The notes under the pieces are model-generated. The model was not told the DNA's origin, searched no databases, and saw nothing but the letters and a program-made list of their open reading frames with translations. Shown piece by piece: positions 1-11,619 of a DNA stretch of 64,000 nucleotides. Position 1 is the first letter of the stretch, and each line of letters opens with the position of its first letter. The DNA lies in the NCBI GenBank assembly GCA_037957365.1, contig JARHVA010001737.1, positions 1,567,001 to 1,631,000 of the forward strand. Direction: 5' to 3'. The stretch is from Torreya grandis. Taxonomy: Eukaryota > Streptophyta > Pinopsida > Cupressales > Taxaceae. A program made the position numbers and the translations under genes.

Positions 1-1378
1 TGAAGACTGATGTTCTAAGCCTTATTTATCTTCTGAATAGATAGATCGTCTTTGCACAATTTTCTTGGTCTTTTCCTATTTCCAGGTTCTGTGGACATGT
101 GTTCTTGCTTTCCACAAGGTCTGTTATGTTCAGAAAGGTACCATCTCCAAAACAAGAATGGGCGATCTCAATCATTTCTTTACACTCAGGACCTAATTAA
201 TGTTATCTTCCTCTCTTCAAGGATAAGTAGAATCGTTTATGGGATAAGTCCATACAGCTTTGCATGACTTTCTTTTCTGTTTTCATTTTTTTAATTTTAT
301 GTGCCCAACATCACTTGTACACGCTAAACCTCTTCAGTATGTTGCAGCCTTGGAAGGAATCCCCACAATAATACTGAGAAAGGCAAGACACATGAAGTCA
401 TGCCAATCCTCCCATCCCCTTCACTAAAAACCTTATGCAAACATAAGCAGGCTAAGTTAAGACAGCACAGGCTTCTTGCTATTCCCAACAAGTGTGTTTA
501 ACCCTCTCACTACAAAAAAAAAGTTGTAAAAAAGATTTGAATATATGGTTAAAACATTAGGACAAACATGAAGATCAGGCATTGACAGATTTGGACAACC
601 TGAAATCAAACATTCACACCAAAATAGTTAACAACATTTTGCACATGGCAAAATTAAAGACAGGTTAAAACATTGGTATTAGAAAAGTATCATCAATCCT
701 AAACTAGAGCACCCCGCCTACCCGCTTAAAGTAATAAAACTCGAAATTATAACCGCAGAATTAAGAACCAAGTCACGAATTACACATTGAAACTGGTAGG
801 GAGACTCACCCAAAAATATCTTGGGAGCAATGATTCTGAAAGGTATGTAATTCAAATGAAATTGAGGATGAAAGCCATTTCCTTTCAACCATGCTTTACA
901 ATGATATTAGATACATGAAAGCTTAAATCAAAGGCAATCAAACAGACCTTAAATAAATTATTTAATAACTGAATACCCAAAGAAACAATCCTCTAAACAG
1001 GTAATGCACTTAAATAGCCTACACACCATTTTGGCCTATAGCGGATTCTATATATATAGTGGTTTTGAGAGGAAACATCATAAAAAAAGAATTGCAAACA
1101 TTCTGGGGCAAATTATAATCCTCTTCTTATCATCTAGAAAACAAAGACAGATCAATATATACATATACGTGTACACGCATAAATAGAGATGTGATTCTCT
1201 ACGTCTTTCTACTTATGTTCAAATTGTAAAAAGTGTCTTAAATCTAGAACCCAACTGACATGATCTTCAACTGAAAGCTCTCCACAGGAATTTCAGAGAA
1301 AAAAAGAAGTGGGTATCCAAAGCACTCAATGAATGGAAGTTATACACTGTGGCACAGTAACAGAAGAAAAATAAATAC
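1..1378 (-). other. Probable first intron or downstream part of the 1379-1479 gene
   Basis: The stretch follows a GT splice donor (1378-1377 on the minus strand) and has no repeat or element signature that I recognise. I see no convincing second exon. A 50-codon open stretch on the minus strand near 20-210 is free of stops, but I could not match it to the expected continuation of the protein. Confidence 0.4.
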
Positions 1379-1479
1379 CTAAATATCTCCTGTATCAACC
1401 TGCCCCTTAAGGGATGGTGGCTGTCGCTGTGCCATGCCCTTCTGATGCATTCGTATGGCCTTGGCCCTGGCCTTGGCAT
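1379..1479 (-). CDS. First coding exon of a conserved plant gene of unknown function (partial)
   Basis: The minus strand from the ATG at 1479 encodes a protein starting MPRPGPRPYECIRRAWHSD and continuing to LIQEIFR. From memory, this N-terminus is strongly conserved in a family of uncharacterised land-plant proteins, where it is followed by a helical domain. The exon ends at 1379 in phase 2, with AG|GTATTT as splice donor; reading past the donor gives only hydrophobic intron-like residues. Later exons are not recognisable in 1-1378, so the first intron probably extends beyond the left edge. The exon shows no frameshift or stop, unlike everything else that codes in this window. Function is unknown to me. 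It could be a gene fragment rather than a live gene, since only one exon is visible. Confidence 0.72.
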
Positions 1480-2050
1480 TATTCTCTACATTCGCACACA
1501 CTCTCCCCCAACAATTTCCCAGCTGCACCGAAAAACTCAAACCAAACGTACCCAATATTCCTAATGCAGCGCAGAGACACACATATAGAGTAGAATTGCA
1601 AGTTGTTAATATAGTGACAATGCAATGCCAATTGGGTGTTGTCGGAGATGGAATTGGAAGGCCCCCAACTGGCCAAAAGATGAGAAACCAGTCACTGCGG
1701 ATTTTGTCGGTGTGGTTTAGTTCAGAGTGTACGGCAAGGGGTGGAAATTGCAGCGCTTTTGGTCACTGTCCACTCTCCTCTCATTTGCTGTCTCTGATAC
1801 GACTTGGATCACATCTAAATGAAATGACTTCAAATTAGATTTCATGTGGAGTACCTAGCTTCTGTTCTTCATCATCAACGTCCTTCAATCAAAACTCATG
1901 GTCCTCGTATCCCTCTTCTCCTCTCCATCCCATTGCCTTTCATGGTGAGAGGACAGTTTATTTCAAAAATTTCATTGTTAATTATTTTTTTCAAAGTGTG
2001 GACCAATCAACTTTTTCCCAACTCCCCCCTTACTTTTATTGAAACTTTTT
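1480..2050 (-). promoter_or_regulatory. 5' leader and promoter region of the 1379-1479 gene (inferred)
   Basis: This is the sequence upstream of the minus-strand start codon at 1479. It is less AT-rich than the DNA beyond 2050. A leader here is expected from gene position only; I see no decisive TATA box or initiator, and short open frames in it look like chance. Confidence 0.35.
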
Positions 2051-3349
2051 GATATATTTATTAATCATATAAAAATATAATACATAGATGGTTACCATAA
2101 AAAGGTGATCAATTGGTATTAATAATTTGATTTAATATTGATAAAGAAAAATACATTTTAATATAATAAAAAGTCAGCAATCCTTAATAATTTAGAAATA
2201 ATAACAAAATCGGATGAAACAAAAAAAGCTAGGCACAGGGTGCAATTCTTGAAGGTGACAGAGGTGGATCATCTTTAAACAATAGAACAACACAAGAAGA
2301 GGGTTTAGTCGAAGGAGGATTAGGGGCCACTCCCCATCCTAAATGGCTTCATATGGAGCCAAAGATATTGTAATTCTCCAACTATGAGGCGGCGATGCAC
2401 AAGTTTCCACTAGTTCTCCACCCTAAACATGGAAATTTCACTTAGACAGGGCAACAGAAGACTTTTTGCTCAGTAGTGGACTCCATCCCCTCTGTCGAGG
2501 AGAAGAGGAGAAGTGGATGCAACTATCAGAATGATTTTGCAGATGTTTGTTTTACGATGGAGTGTCGTGCAACGATTGGTCAAGTGGAACGCAGGGCATG
2601 GTGTAGGAAGCACTCCCCTAGTGCTTGAGGAGCTCTTATAAATGATAATACTCAAGGGCCACTCTCTCGCCCTATGCTTGAATCAACAACACTTATTTAG
2701 ATATAAATTTGTCATTTTGATGCCTATATATATATCTTCTAAACTAACCAGCAACCACACAAATAATTAGATTTTTTGGGCTTGGCAAGGTTTATTCCAC
2801 CAAATTTGTTTCAAACTCAATTCAACCTCCTTTCCACTTAAACAAGTATATTCTCATTGAAGACATCAGTTATGATTCAAATATTAAGTTACTTAAAGAA
2901 GACAAGATTCATTATTTACCTAAAATGGTAGTGGAAGAAGAGTTAAGTAAGAGGAAGAACACTTGAAAAAGATAAAGACAAAGACTCATTGTTCGTTCAA
3001 AAGAATAGTGGAAGAAGAGTTAAGCAAGAGAAAGAATGCATAGATGAAACAAAATAAGCGGGGAAGTAAATAGGCATTCACATACAAGAATTGTCCAAAT
3101 ACTAATTAAGAAATAAAAATATAAGAGAAACATTTAAGGTAAATATGTAGACATAGCAACTTAGGCAGAAGAAAAAATATAACGTCAAATAATTTTATCC
3201 TACTTGCAATCATGACTAAAAACTCTGTATAAAAGCAAAAATCAAGTGAAACATCGGTGAAAGACTAACTCATATCATCATAGATGTAAAACTTGGAGGT
3301 GAACAAGGCCTTAAGAAGAGTGTAAAAAGAGAACATGCATATTCTCCCT
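2051..3349. other. AT-rich intergenic sequence
   Basis: No long open frame, splice pattern, or element boundary is visible. It is probably decayed intergenic DNA. Confidence 0.4.
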
Positions 3350-3818
3350 AAAATGACAAATATAGAGACATATGTTGCAAGTGGACTAACTTATAATAGA
3401 AATCGAAAGGCCTTGAGTACTTCAAGAGAAATAAGGGGCCCACTATAATTCTATTTTATATGCAACTACACTTATGCCAACATATTTGTCCCATCATGTG
3501 TGCTAATTGGGATACACATTAATGTATTTGTGCTTTGTATTCACTTTATTTAATCTTTGTCAAAGTATTTTTATTAAAAACAATCTTTAAGTATAAGATG
3601 GTTTGACAAATATTAAATAAAGTGCATAGAAAGCTACAAATGCATCAATGTGTATCCCAATTAACATTTATGATAGGACAAATATGTTGGCATAAGTACA
3701 GTCACATATAAAAGAGAATGGCAATAGCTTCTTATTCCTCTTAAGTATTTAAGACTTTTCGATTTCTATTATAAAACAATCCACATTTAACATATGTCGC
3801 GATCTCTACCATTTAAGA
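3350..3818. mobile_element. Fold-back (MITE-like) element with two long inverted arms
   Basis: The left arm (about 3350-3572) and right arm (about 3597-3818) are imperfect reverse complements over more than 200 bp. Matching blocks include TTATAATAGAAATCGAAA at 3391 against its complement near 3757-3774, and GGGATACACATT in the left arm against its complement in the right. The loop is about 25 bp. There is no coding capacity. Such fold-backs are typical of non-autonomous DNA transposons. I cannot assign a superfamily because the exact ends and a target duplication are not clear. Confidence 0.72.
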
Positions 3819-3889
3819 AGCGACAAACTTTCTAAATTATTTCATTCTTAAATGAAAAATATAAAAAAAATCCACAATAATTATAATTT

Positions 3890-3892
<3 letters not shown>

Positions 3893-3943
<51 letters not shown>
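3893..3943. repeat. (AT)n microsatellite
   Basis: About 50 bp of uninterrupted AT dinucleotides. A second, shorter run lies near 4098-4121. Confidence 0.95.
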
Positions 3944-3948
<5 letters not shown>

Positions 3949-6825
3949 AATATAAATATTTTATAATGTTATCATTAAAATTTAATACTTATTTATTATT
4001 AATGTCAAGCTCTTAAATATTAACAAAACATAATTTATTTGATAAAAATTATATATAATTAAATATAATATATATTAAAAAATTACTAAATATTAATATA
4101 TATATATATATATATATATAAATAATTCACGAAAAACTATTAATTTGTTAAAAATTAAATTTGTAAAAAAATAATAATAATAATCTCTTTTATCATTTTA
4201 TGGACTTTAGAAAGAAATATCTAATCTTTATGAGATACAATGAATATAAATATATATTAAAATTTTACTAAGTACTATTAATTTGTTAAGATTTAGGTTT
4301 GAAAAAAGAAAAACAAATAAATAAGACGATGTATGTTCATTGAAAGTTGAGTTATAAGAATATTTGTTTCATGATGGAAAATGAGGTCGTTTGGAGAGGG
4401 TTCATTTCTTTCCATGAAATTCTAATTGTTTTAGGATTTGTCTTATTACATTGTGATTTTGAGGGCGTTTATGGTATGGGGAGGAGGGGAGATCTTCAAG
4501 GTGTTTTTGGTGTATTATTTAGTTGGTTTTATGTATTTTTTTGGTGGTGGTGGACTATGTTTTTTTTTTTAAAAAAGGGATTTGTGTTTTGTGGTGTTTA
4601 TGATGATTGTGGTTTGTATTTTGTGGTGTTTATGATGATGATAATAGTGTTTTTTTTTTTTTTTTAGTTTACGTTTCAATTTTGAATCGATGGTGATGGT
4701 AATTTAGAGGATGATAACAATTTCATTTTTGCTTTTTACACTTTTTTCATTCCTTTTTAATTTAGGGTTTGATTAGGGTTTTGGATTTTTTAGTATTGTG
4801 TTTTTTTGGTTTCGCTCGACTAACAAAAATTTCTAAAAGTTAATTATTTTCATTTATTTATTTATACCCGACCAACAAAAACACTATTAAAATTTGTTAT
4901 CTTATACTTGCTCGACTTTATCCAACTAATAAAAAAATTATAAAAACTGGGGTCATACTTTTCGTCAATCACTTTACTATATAACTTTTTATTTATTATT
5001 TTTTAATAATAAATAGATCCTAAAATGTTTCAATAATAAAAAAGAAAAATAAAATAAAATTTTAAAAATAAATCTCCCATTATTTTGTGGACTTTGGAAA
5101 TATCAAAATCTTTACTATCAATACTAAGGAGATTTAAAAAAGAGAACAAAAAGAGAGAGAATACCCTAGCATCAACATCGTGTTAAAAGGTGGAATTACT
5201 CCATAATACAAATGTCGTTGAGGCGTTTACCATGCACTTACACGGTCTCCTAGTTATCCATGGAATGGATCTCATGACCATGTTGAAAATATTTGTTTCC
5301 TCATTAAAAATGTGGTATTTGCCCTTTATTTCAAATTTCCAAAATTCCCAAATGAAAGTGTTTTTTTTAATTACTTCACATCTTCCTATTTAGGTATGAT
5401 GAATATATAAATTTCACGGTTCTACATATTTTCCTCAATGCTTCTCATGGAAGATGTCAAAGGTTGATATCCTCATCCCTATGATTCAATCTCCCAACAC
5501 TCTCAATCTACACTAAAAATTTACATCTATAAATAAAAGTATTTAAATCTCTTTAGAATGCATCGATGGAAATAATCTTAATAGCTTGTACATATTTGCA
5601 ACATCTTGCATCATACATACATCCTCTTTCTACTTGTGTAAGTTTGTGTAGTGCAAACAGTGATATCATACAACATTTTGATTATGTACATCACACTCAG
5701 GTTATTGCGATTATGTGGATACTTTGCACTACTTCACAACATGTCTTGGGAAAATTCTAAAGCTTGCACCATGTTAGAGTATCTATCAACATACTACATG
5801 CCCAAGACTTTAATTGTCACTCCTGTAAAAAGGTGAATTGTCATCTATTGAAATTTTTTAATTGTTTTATAAATGTTATCTTTTATAATTGATTTCTTGT
5901 AATGCTATATTGTAAGTCATTTAATCCTTGTTTTATCAAAATTTGGAATTAATTTGGTGATTAACTCTAATTAAAATCAAATGAATAGAAAGGTAGAAAA
6001 ATGTTGTAAACTACTTGGAACTAGAAAAATAAAGGCAAATTATTGAAAGAGACAAAGCATAAACGAATGAAATAAATTGGCTATGATAAACACAATAAGA
6101 CTTAGTTGTTTTATGCATGTAGGTTGACTGTATTTGACTAAGAAATCGTTGAAATATCATATCAAACTAAATTATGCACATGCAATAAAAATAGTAACTA
6201 TCACTGGTTAGGGTCAAAATTGACTAGAAGGGGATAGGATCTATTGCCACTATTTTCCTCTATTAGTCAATTTTATCCTCTACTAAAAAATAAGAAAATT
6301 AGGGCACAGTCACTTGTGTCTACTTGCAACATGCCTATGTGCAGAAATTTTGCCTTTGGATGTGCATAGATGACTTACAAATGAATTTTTTAATTTGAAA
6401 CACTGACAGGGCTTGCAGTAGCTGAAAACCTACAAAGAGAAAAGGGGCAGTGTAATAGGCTGAGCTAATCCCAATCACCCCCATAATAATTGATTGTTGG
6501 CTATATATCCAATACTCCAAAAAGGGAAATCAAGCCCATGTAGTACTCTCACTTAGAGTGATTTGTGCAATTGTGCTCCTTTTGCTACATGTATGCATAT
6601 AAAGATGGCTTAAATACTTGATAATGCTTTACTTTGACTTGGATAGTAGAGACTCTTGATTTGGCTAAGGACTGCTTCAAATGATCATAATCAGATTTGG
6701 GAAGAATGGGAAAGCTTTGCTCAATGTGCAATAGTGTAAGTATGTCTTAATATTAAAATTTCTAGGAGATAGAACATGCGACTTAGATGTGTCTTTATAG
6801 AAATCGAAACTACAAAAACCTCACA
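3944..6825. other. AT-rich intergenic sequence, no gene seen
   Basis: Includes T- and G-rich low-complexity sequence at 4350-4670 that gives a meaningless open frame. I see no domain, splice pattern, or terminal repeat. The copia element that starts at 6831 inserted into the right end of this DNA, which resumes at 12383. Confidence 0.4.
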
Positions 6826-6830
6826 TTACC
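6826..6830. repeat. Target-site duplication of copia 1, left (TTACC)
   Basis: TTACC directly precedes the LTR start TGTTGGGATC. The same five bases follow the right LTR at 12378-12382. Confidence 0.9.
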
Positions 6831-7125
6831 TGTTGGGATCTTACAACACAATTGATTACTCTTGTGTAAGCAACTAAACACAAAATTAAACCAGAATAAT
6901 AAGTAACTAGAAATCAGAATCAACAAAGAATAAGAGATACAAGAAACAACGAAAACTTGTATTAAACTCTTCCAGAAGGAAATACAATGAAGAAATCTCT
7001 CTTTCTTCCACACCTCTCAGATGTACAGATCTCTTTCCCTCAAGAGTTCTCTCTCTCAATTACAACCAATTCAATCCTTGAATTGTTTAACTTTTTTCCT
7101 CATACAAGCTATGAAGATCTAACCC

Positions 7126-7136
7126 TATTATATAAC
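7126..7136 (-). promoter_or_regulatory. TATA-like box in the copia 1 LTR
   Basis: The minus strand reads TTATATAATA, with an equivalent site in the other LTR near 12022-12032. It lies about 170 bp downstream, in transcription direction, of the ACGT palindromes, a normal U3 arrangement. Function is inferred. Confidence 0.5.
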
Positions 7137-7299
7137 ATTAGGATTCATGAGCTATGCATTCTCAACCATGAGATACACCTCTTAATCAAAGGTTCAAAAC
7201 AGTCCTGCCAAAAATAGAAACGCAGACTCAAGAGTAACAATTAATCTTTTCATTCAAACATTCTGTTCATCCCATGAAAATAGACTTCTGGAATGCACA

Positions 7300-7425
7300 G
7301 GTGACCGACGTCGGTCCCTGTCTGCCTGCATATGACCGATGTCGACTGATTCATAACCGACGCCAGTAGCTCCCAGTCAACCCCTGATCGACGTCAGTCG
7401 ATCCTGACCAATGTCGGCGACTGTG
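7300..7425 (-). promoter_or_regulatory. Cluster of GACGTC-type palindromes in U3 of copia 1
   Basis: Five or so variants of GACCGACGTCGGTC occur within about 125 bp, including the perfect 14-bp palindrome at 7303-7316. The other LTR has an equivalent cluster at about 12195-12310, with a perfect copy at 12279-12292. ACGT cores are binding sites for plant bZIP factors, so this could be an enhancer. That role is inferred from sequence and position only. Confidence 0.55.
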
Positions 7426-7484
7426 TAACTCCAGCAACCTTGGATTTGCTCATCTGGTGAAGCTTTTAGCTCCACAACCTAACA

Positions 7485-7497
7485 ATCTCCCACTTGG
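7485..7497 (-). other. Polypurine tract of copia 1
   Basis: The minus strand reads AAGTGGGAGAT directly before the 3' LTR start TGTTAGG. It would prime plus-strand DNA synthesis. Confidence 0.88.
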
Positions 7498-8255
7498 AGA
7501 TAAACAGCTGCACCTGTACCTGTACAGCAACATCTTCTAGCTTCTCCATCTTCAAACTCAATCTTGAAGACCAACAAAAGTTGAATGAAGATTCAACTTT
7601 TCCTTTTTTACCGGCTTTGTTAACATATCAACAAGGTTTTTATCTGTATGGCTATTTTCCAGCTTCAACTCACCATCCTCTAATATCTATCTAATGAAGT
7701 GGTACCTAAGCTGTATATGTTTGGTTCTTGAATGAAAGGCTAAATTTTTTGCCAAATGAATTGCACTTTGACTATCACTGTACAATCTGCAACTCTCTTG
7801 CTCCTTTTCCAACTCTTCCATGAACTGAGTCATCCATATCATCTACTTGCTAGCCTCTGTGACTGTAATGTATTCTGCCTCTGTAGTAGACAAGGCAACA
7901 ACCTTCTACAACTTTGAAATCCAGCTAACCACTGTTCCACCAACAGTGAACACATATCCTGTGGTGCTTCTCCTGCCATCCAAGTCACCTGCCATATCTG
8001 AATCTACATACCCATGTAGAGAAGTATTTGACCCTCCATAGCATAAATGCCTACTGCTGGTCCCTCTCAGATATCTGAGAATCCAATGAACTGCTTTCCA
8101 GTGTTCCTTCCCTGGATTGGCCATAAACTTACGACAACTCCCACTGCTTGGGCAATATCAGGTCTAGTACATACCATTGCATATATTAATCTCCCAACTG
8201 TTGAAGCATATGGAACTCTACTCATGTACTCTACCTCATCATGTGATTTAAGACA
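7498..8255 (-). pseudogene. Copia 1 RNase H and polyprotein C-terminus
   Basis: After the stop at 8256, homology continues with STVGRLIYAMVCTRPDIAQA. A one-base deletion near 8137 shifts the frame to MANPGKEHWKAVHWILRYL. The RNase H active-site segment HGYVDSDMAGD and the motif ALSTTEAEY are recognisable, with scattered stops. The polyprotein ends shortly before the polypurine tract. Confidence 0.85.
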
Positions 8256-9110
8256 CTATTCTTTGCTCAACTTGAAGTGTCCAGCCATAGGTGTGCTTAC
8301 TGGTTTTGCATCATGCATATTGAACCTCTTCAACACCTTGTTCACATAATCCTCTTGAGACAAAATCAAACTGTGATTTTTCCTGTCTCTCTTAATACTC
8401 ATGCCAAAGATTTTCTTTGCTGCTCCTAAATCCTTCATGGCAAATGTGTGAGCTAATTTCACCTTAAGCTCATTAATATCCTGCATGTGTGAACCTGCAA
8501 CAAGCATATCATCTACATACAGTAACAGGATAATATATCTACCATTATCCAATCTCTTAAAATAAACACAATGGTCAAATTGACATCTACTAAAGCCATG
8601 CTTTGTCATAAACCTGTCAAACCTCAAATACCATTGTCTTAGAGCTTGCTTAAGACCATATAAGCTTTTCTTCAACCTGCACACAAGTTTCTCCTTACCT
8701 TTGACCTCAAAACCTTCCGACTGATCCATATATATTTCTTCATCCAAATCTCCATGAAGAAACGTTGTCTTAACATCAAGCTGCTCAAGATGCAAATCCT
8801 CAATAGCAACTAAAGACAATACAGTCTGAATAGAAGTCATCTTTACTACAGGAGAATTTTTTTTACCAAAATCAATACCTGGTTTCTGTGCAAATCCCTT
8901 TACTACCAACCTGGCCTTATGTCTCATATGTCCATTCTCACCTTCCTTTAACTTGTAAATCCATCTATTTTTCAGTGCTTTCTTTCCAGCTGGCAACTCA
9001 ACCAAATTCCATGTTTGGTTCTCTTTCAAGGAATCAATTTTCTCATTCATGCCATGCTCCCACTATTTCTGGGATTCTACCTGCATTGCTTCATCAAAAC
9101 TTTTTGGTTC
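8256..9110 (-). pseudogene. Copia 1 reverse transcriptase
   Basis: Matches the copia RVT_2 domain from WNLVELPAGKKALKNRWIYK through KARLVVKGFAQKPGIDF, the thumb and palm, to the catalytic LLYVDDMLVAG, which is intact. A 264-codon stretch is open from 9050 to 8256, the longest undamaged part of the element. It stops at a TAG inside LSKE-CLK near 8256. The enzyme would copy element RNA to cDNA. Confidence 0.93.
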
Positions 9111-9218
9111 TCCACCATCCGTGAGCAACAAGTAGTATAACGAAGGGGAATAACGAATTGGAGGTTTACTTACCCTTTATGACCTCCTTATGGGCATTTG
9201 AGACTCATCCACAGCTTC

Positions 9219-9575
9219 CTATCTACCTAAATTCTCTGTCAGTGACCGATCTCGGTCATCTCCAGGTCTGTACCTGACCAACATCGATTCCACCCGACCG
9301 ATGTCAATTTCTGTCTGACCGACATCGATTACTATCTGACTGACGTCAATTCCTATTTGATCGACGTTGGTTCCTACCTGACCGACGTCAGTGTCTGTGT
9401 TTTCTTGTGTGTGATTTTTCTTTTCCATGAGCTCATTTTGGATCATCACCTCGTCCAAATCAACATTGCTCTGCTCAGTATTATTCAGCTTCTTGAGCTG
9501 ATCACTGTACATCACCTTCTCATTGAAAACAACATCACGACTTCTAATAATTTTGTTAGTTCTTAAATTCCACAA
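9219..9575 (-). pseudogene. Copia 1 linker between integrase and RT, with a coding minisatellite
   Basis: Begins LWNLRTNKIIRSRDVVFNE, the usual end of copia integrase. It then enters a repeat of about 12 residues rich in Asp, Val, Gln and Ile (for example IGIDVSQIVIDVGQTEIDIG). The repeat is encoded by variants of TGACCGACGTCGATT at 9241-9395. The same motif occurs in the LTR of this element. Stops follow between 9219 and 9110. Confidence 0.85.
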
Positions 9576-10034
9576 TCAGAATCCAAAATCTCCAGAGCCA
9601 TAACCAATAAAAGTGCACCTCACAGATTTAGCATCCAGCTTCTTTCTATTTTCTTTATCAATGTGCACAAAAGCTTTAAAACCAAAAACTCTAAGAAATG
9701 AAAGATCTACCTTTTTATCTGTCCAAGCCTCTTCTAGAATTCCACCATCCAGTGCAGTAGAGGGTCCTTTGTTAATCAGGTAAACCACAATATCTACAGC
9801 TTCTGCCCAAAATTGTAAGGGCAAACCAGCATGCAACCTCATACTCCGTGCATGCTCCAATATTATTCTATTCATCCTTTTAGCAACTCCATTTTGCTGA
9901 GGTGTCCTTGGAACCATCCTTTCCCTACGTATTCCATTCATAAAATAGTAACTATTGAATTTATAGCTGTAGTACTCACCACCATTGTCAGATCTAAGGC
10001 ACTTCAATCTCAAACCTATTTCATTCTCAACCAA
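9576..10034 (-). pseudogene. Copia 1 integrase core, catalytic Glu replaced by Lys
   Basis: The core shows SDNGGEYYS (second catalytic Asp) and PQQNGVAKRMNR. In the family the latter is NGVAERMNR, whose Glu completes the D-D-35-E triad. Here the Glu codon has become Lys, a single G-to-A change, so strand transfer would fail even if the protein were made. The stretch ends at a TGA that corresponds to Arg (CGA) in the motif GFRLWN. Integrase would insert the cDNA into the genome. Confidence 0.9.
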
Positions 10035-10394
10035 AGCTTTCTATTTCTTAAATGTGTCAAAAACATCAGATTTCTTCTTTATGCAATAAACTCATACCTT
10101 TTTTGTAGCATCATCAATGAAAGTAACATATTACTATGATCCTCCAATAAAAGCTACCTGAGCTGGTCCCCACACATCTATGTGAACAAGCTCCAACTTG
10201 TGCTTCTTCTTTGTTGACCCAGTTTTGAGAAACCTCACTCTCTTCTATTTTCTAAAAATACAATGCTCACAAAAATCTAGATCTATGCTTTTTAAATCTG
10301 AAAGCTTACCTTTTGACTTAAGAATACTCATTCCCTTCTCACTCATGTGGCCAAGCCTACAGTGCCACAACTTTGCATCTACATCTGAAGTAGA
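10035..10394 (-). pseudogene. Copia 1 GAG-pre-integrase and integrase N-terminus, with clustered stops
   Basis: The frame still shows the zinc-binding Cys residues (CEHCIFRK), the stretch KLELVHIDVWGP, and YVTFIDDATK with its catalytic Asp. At least five stop codons fall here (after CIFRK, two after GGS, in KV-VYC, and in KK-KALVE), mostly at positions where relatives have Gln or Trp. The clustering marks this as the most damaged part of the polyprotein. Confidence 0.8.
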
Positions 10395-11147
10395 TTATAC
10401 AGAAGGAGAATAATTAGTAATATAATTACATAAATAGAAAGTACCTACTCTCTTACCTCTGGCTAATACAAGTGCACCCTTGGAAACTTTCCAAGATTCA
10501 ATTGTGAGAGTAACTGTGCAACCCTCATCCCCCAACTTTCTTGCAAAAATCAGATTCCTCTTTAGGATGGGTACATGCATGACATCTTTCAACACCCATG
10601 TGTTGTCATTCAGCAATTTTAGCTGCACTTTTCCTTTGCCAACAATTTTACAAGGCTCATCATCCCTTAAATAAACTTTTCCAAAATCTCCCTGGACATA
10701 ATCATTGAAAAATTCTCTACTTGGGGTAGCATGGAAAGAGGCACCAGAATCTAAAACCCAAGATTCTATTCTATTATCCAAAGAAAGTGTAAAAGCATCT
10801 TGTGCAACAATACCTGTAACTTTTGCTTCTCCATTACCTTCATGCTGATTTTCTTCTTTAACTCTCAACCAACAATCTTTCTTTGCATGCCCTATCTTTC
10901 CACAATTCCAGCAGATTATTTTTCTTTCATTTCTGGATTTAGATCTATTTCTCATCTTTGACTTTGACTTTGATCTCCCTTGCTTGCCCTTCTCTCTTTG
11001 CCTTCCCCTGCTTTCAATACTTAAAGCATTACCTGATGTTTCTCCTGTGCTTTTCCTGCGAGTTTCTTCATCCAAGATTACACTAACAACATCATCAACT
11101 TTCAAGATATTTGAAGCAGATGCAGTATTACTAACTGCCATTACCAA
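10395..11147 (-). pseudogene. Copia 1 gag C-terminus, zinc knuckle and protease
   Basis: This open stretch of 250 codons includes Lys/Arg/Ser-rich basic sequence, a CCHC zinc knuckle [14 protein letters not shown] (RNA binding), and then the aspartic protease active site [13 protein letters not shown], where the catalytic Asp-Ser-Gly is intact. Protease would cut the polyprotein in the particle. The stretch ends at a TAA near 10395, and the GAG-pre-integrase domain lies beyond, interrupted by stops. Confidence 0.9.
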
Positions 11148-11286
11148 ACTATGCCAACTTTCAGGTAAAGAGCATAAAATTAAGAGAGCCTTAATTTCAT
11201 CATCAAAAACTATTGACTAAATTTAACTGATTTACTATTGCATGGAAATCATTTAGATGACTAGATACAGATCCACCTTCCTGCAT

Positions 11287-11619
11287 TTACAAATTAAATA
11301 ATTGCTTCATAAGATATACCTTATTTGAAGCTAAGGGCTTTTCATATAAATTTGCCAAAGTATCTATTAACTCTACTGTTGTCTTTGCTTGTGATAAGTT
11401 GGAAATCATAGAAGATGCCAGGCTCAACCTTATGGATCCCAGAGCCTTTCTATCAAGAACATTCCATTCTTCATCTTGCATATCTGTGGGCTTACTTGAA
11501 ACCCCACCTAACGGTAAGTACATATCTTTTTGATACAGATAATTTTCTATCTGCATCTTCCATAATTGATCATTCTTGCCGTTGAACTTCTACATTCTTA
11601 GTTTACTTTCTTCTGCCAT
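11287..11619 (-). pseudogene. gag: Copia 1 gag, N-terminal part
   Basis: The start codon at 11619 gives MAEESKLRM, followed by a stop, then KFNGKNDQLWKMQIENYL, the typical start of copia Gag (UBN2-type nucleocapsid precursor). The region continues through YLPLGG and a helical part ending KQLFNL at a TAA (11287-11289). Gag would form the virus-like particle around the element RNA. Translation downstream resumes after a stop and a one-base shift near 11205. The two early stops mean no functional Gag. Confidence 0.88.

Larger units (their letters stand above)
6831..7484 (-). repeat. Copia 1 LTR, 3' copy in element orientation
   Basis: It begins TGTTGGGATCTTACAACAC and ends CCTAACA on the plus strand, i.e. 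TG...CA. It is nearly identical to 11725-12377. It contains a minus-strand TATA-like box and ACGT-core palindromes (listed separately). Confidence 0.94.

Noticed and set aside
20..217. A stop-free minus-strand stretch of about 50 codons near the left edge, considered as a downstream exon of the 1379-1479 gene
   Set aside because: It does not match the expected continuation of that protein family and has only a weak splice acceptor. Left as unresolved sequence.
4347..4667. A 106-codon plus-strand open frame
   Set aside because: It is low-complexity (Phe, Val, Trp and Gly from T/G-rich DNA), with no domain or splice context.
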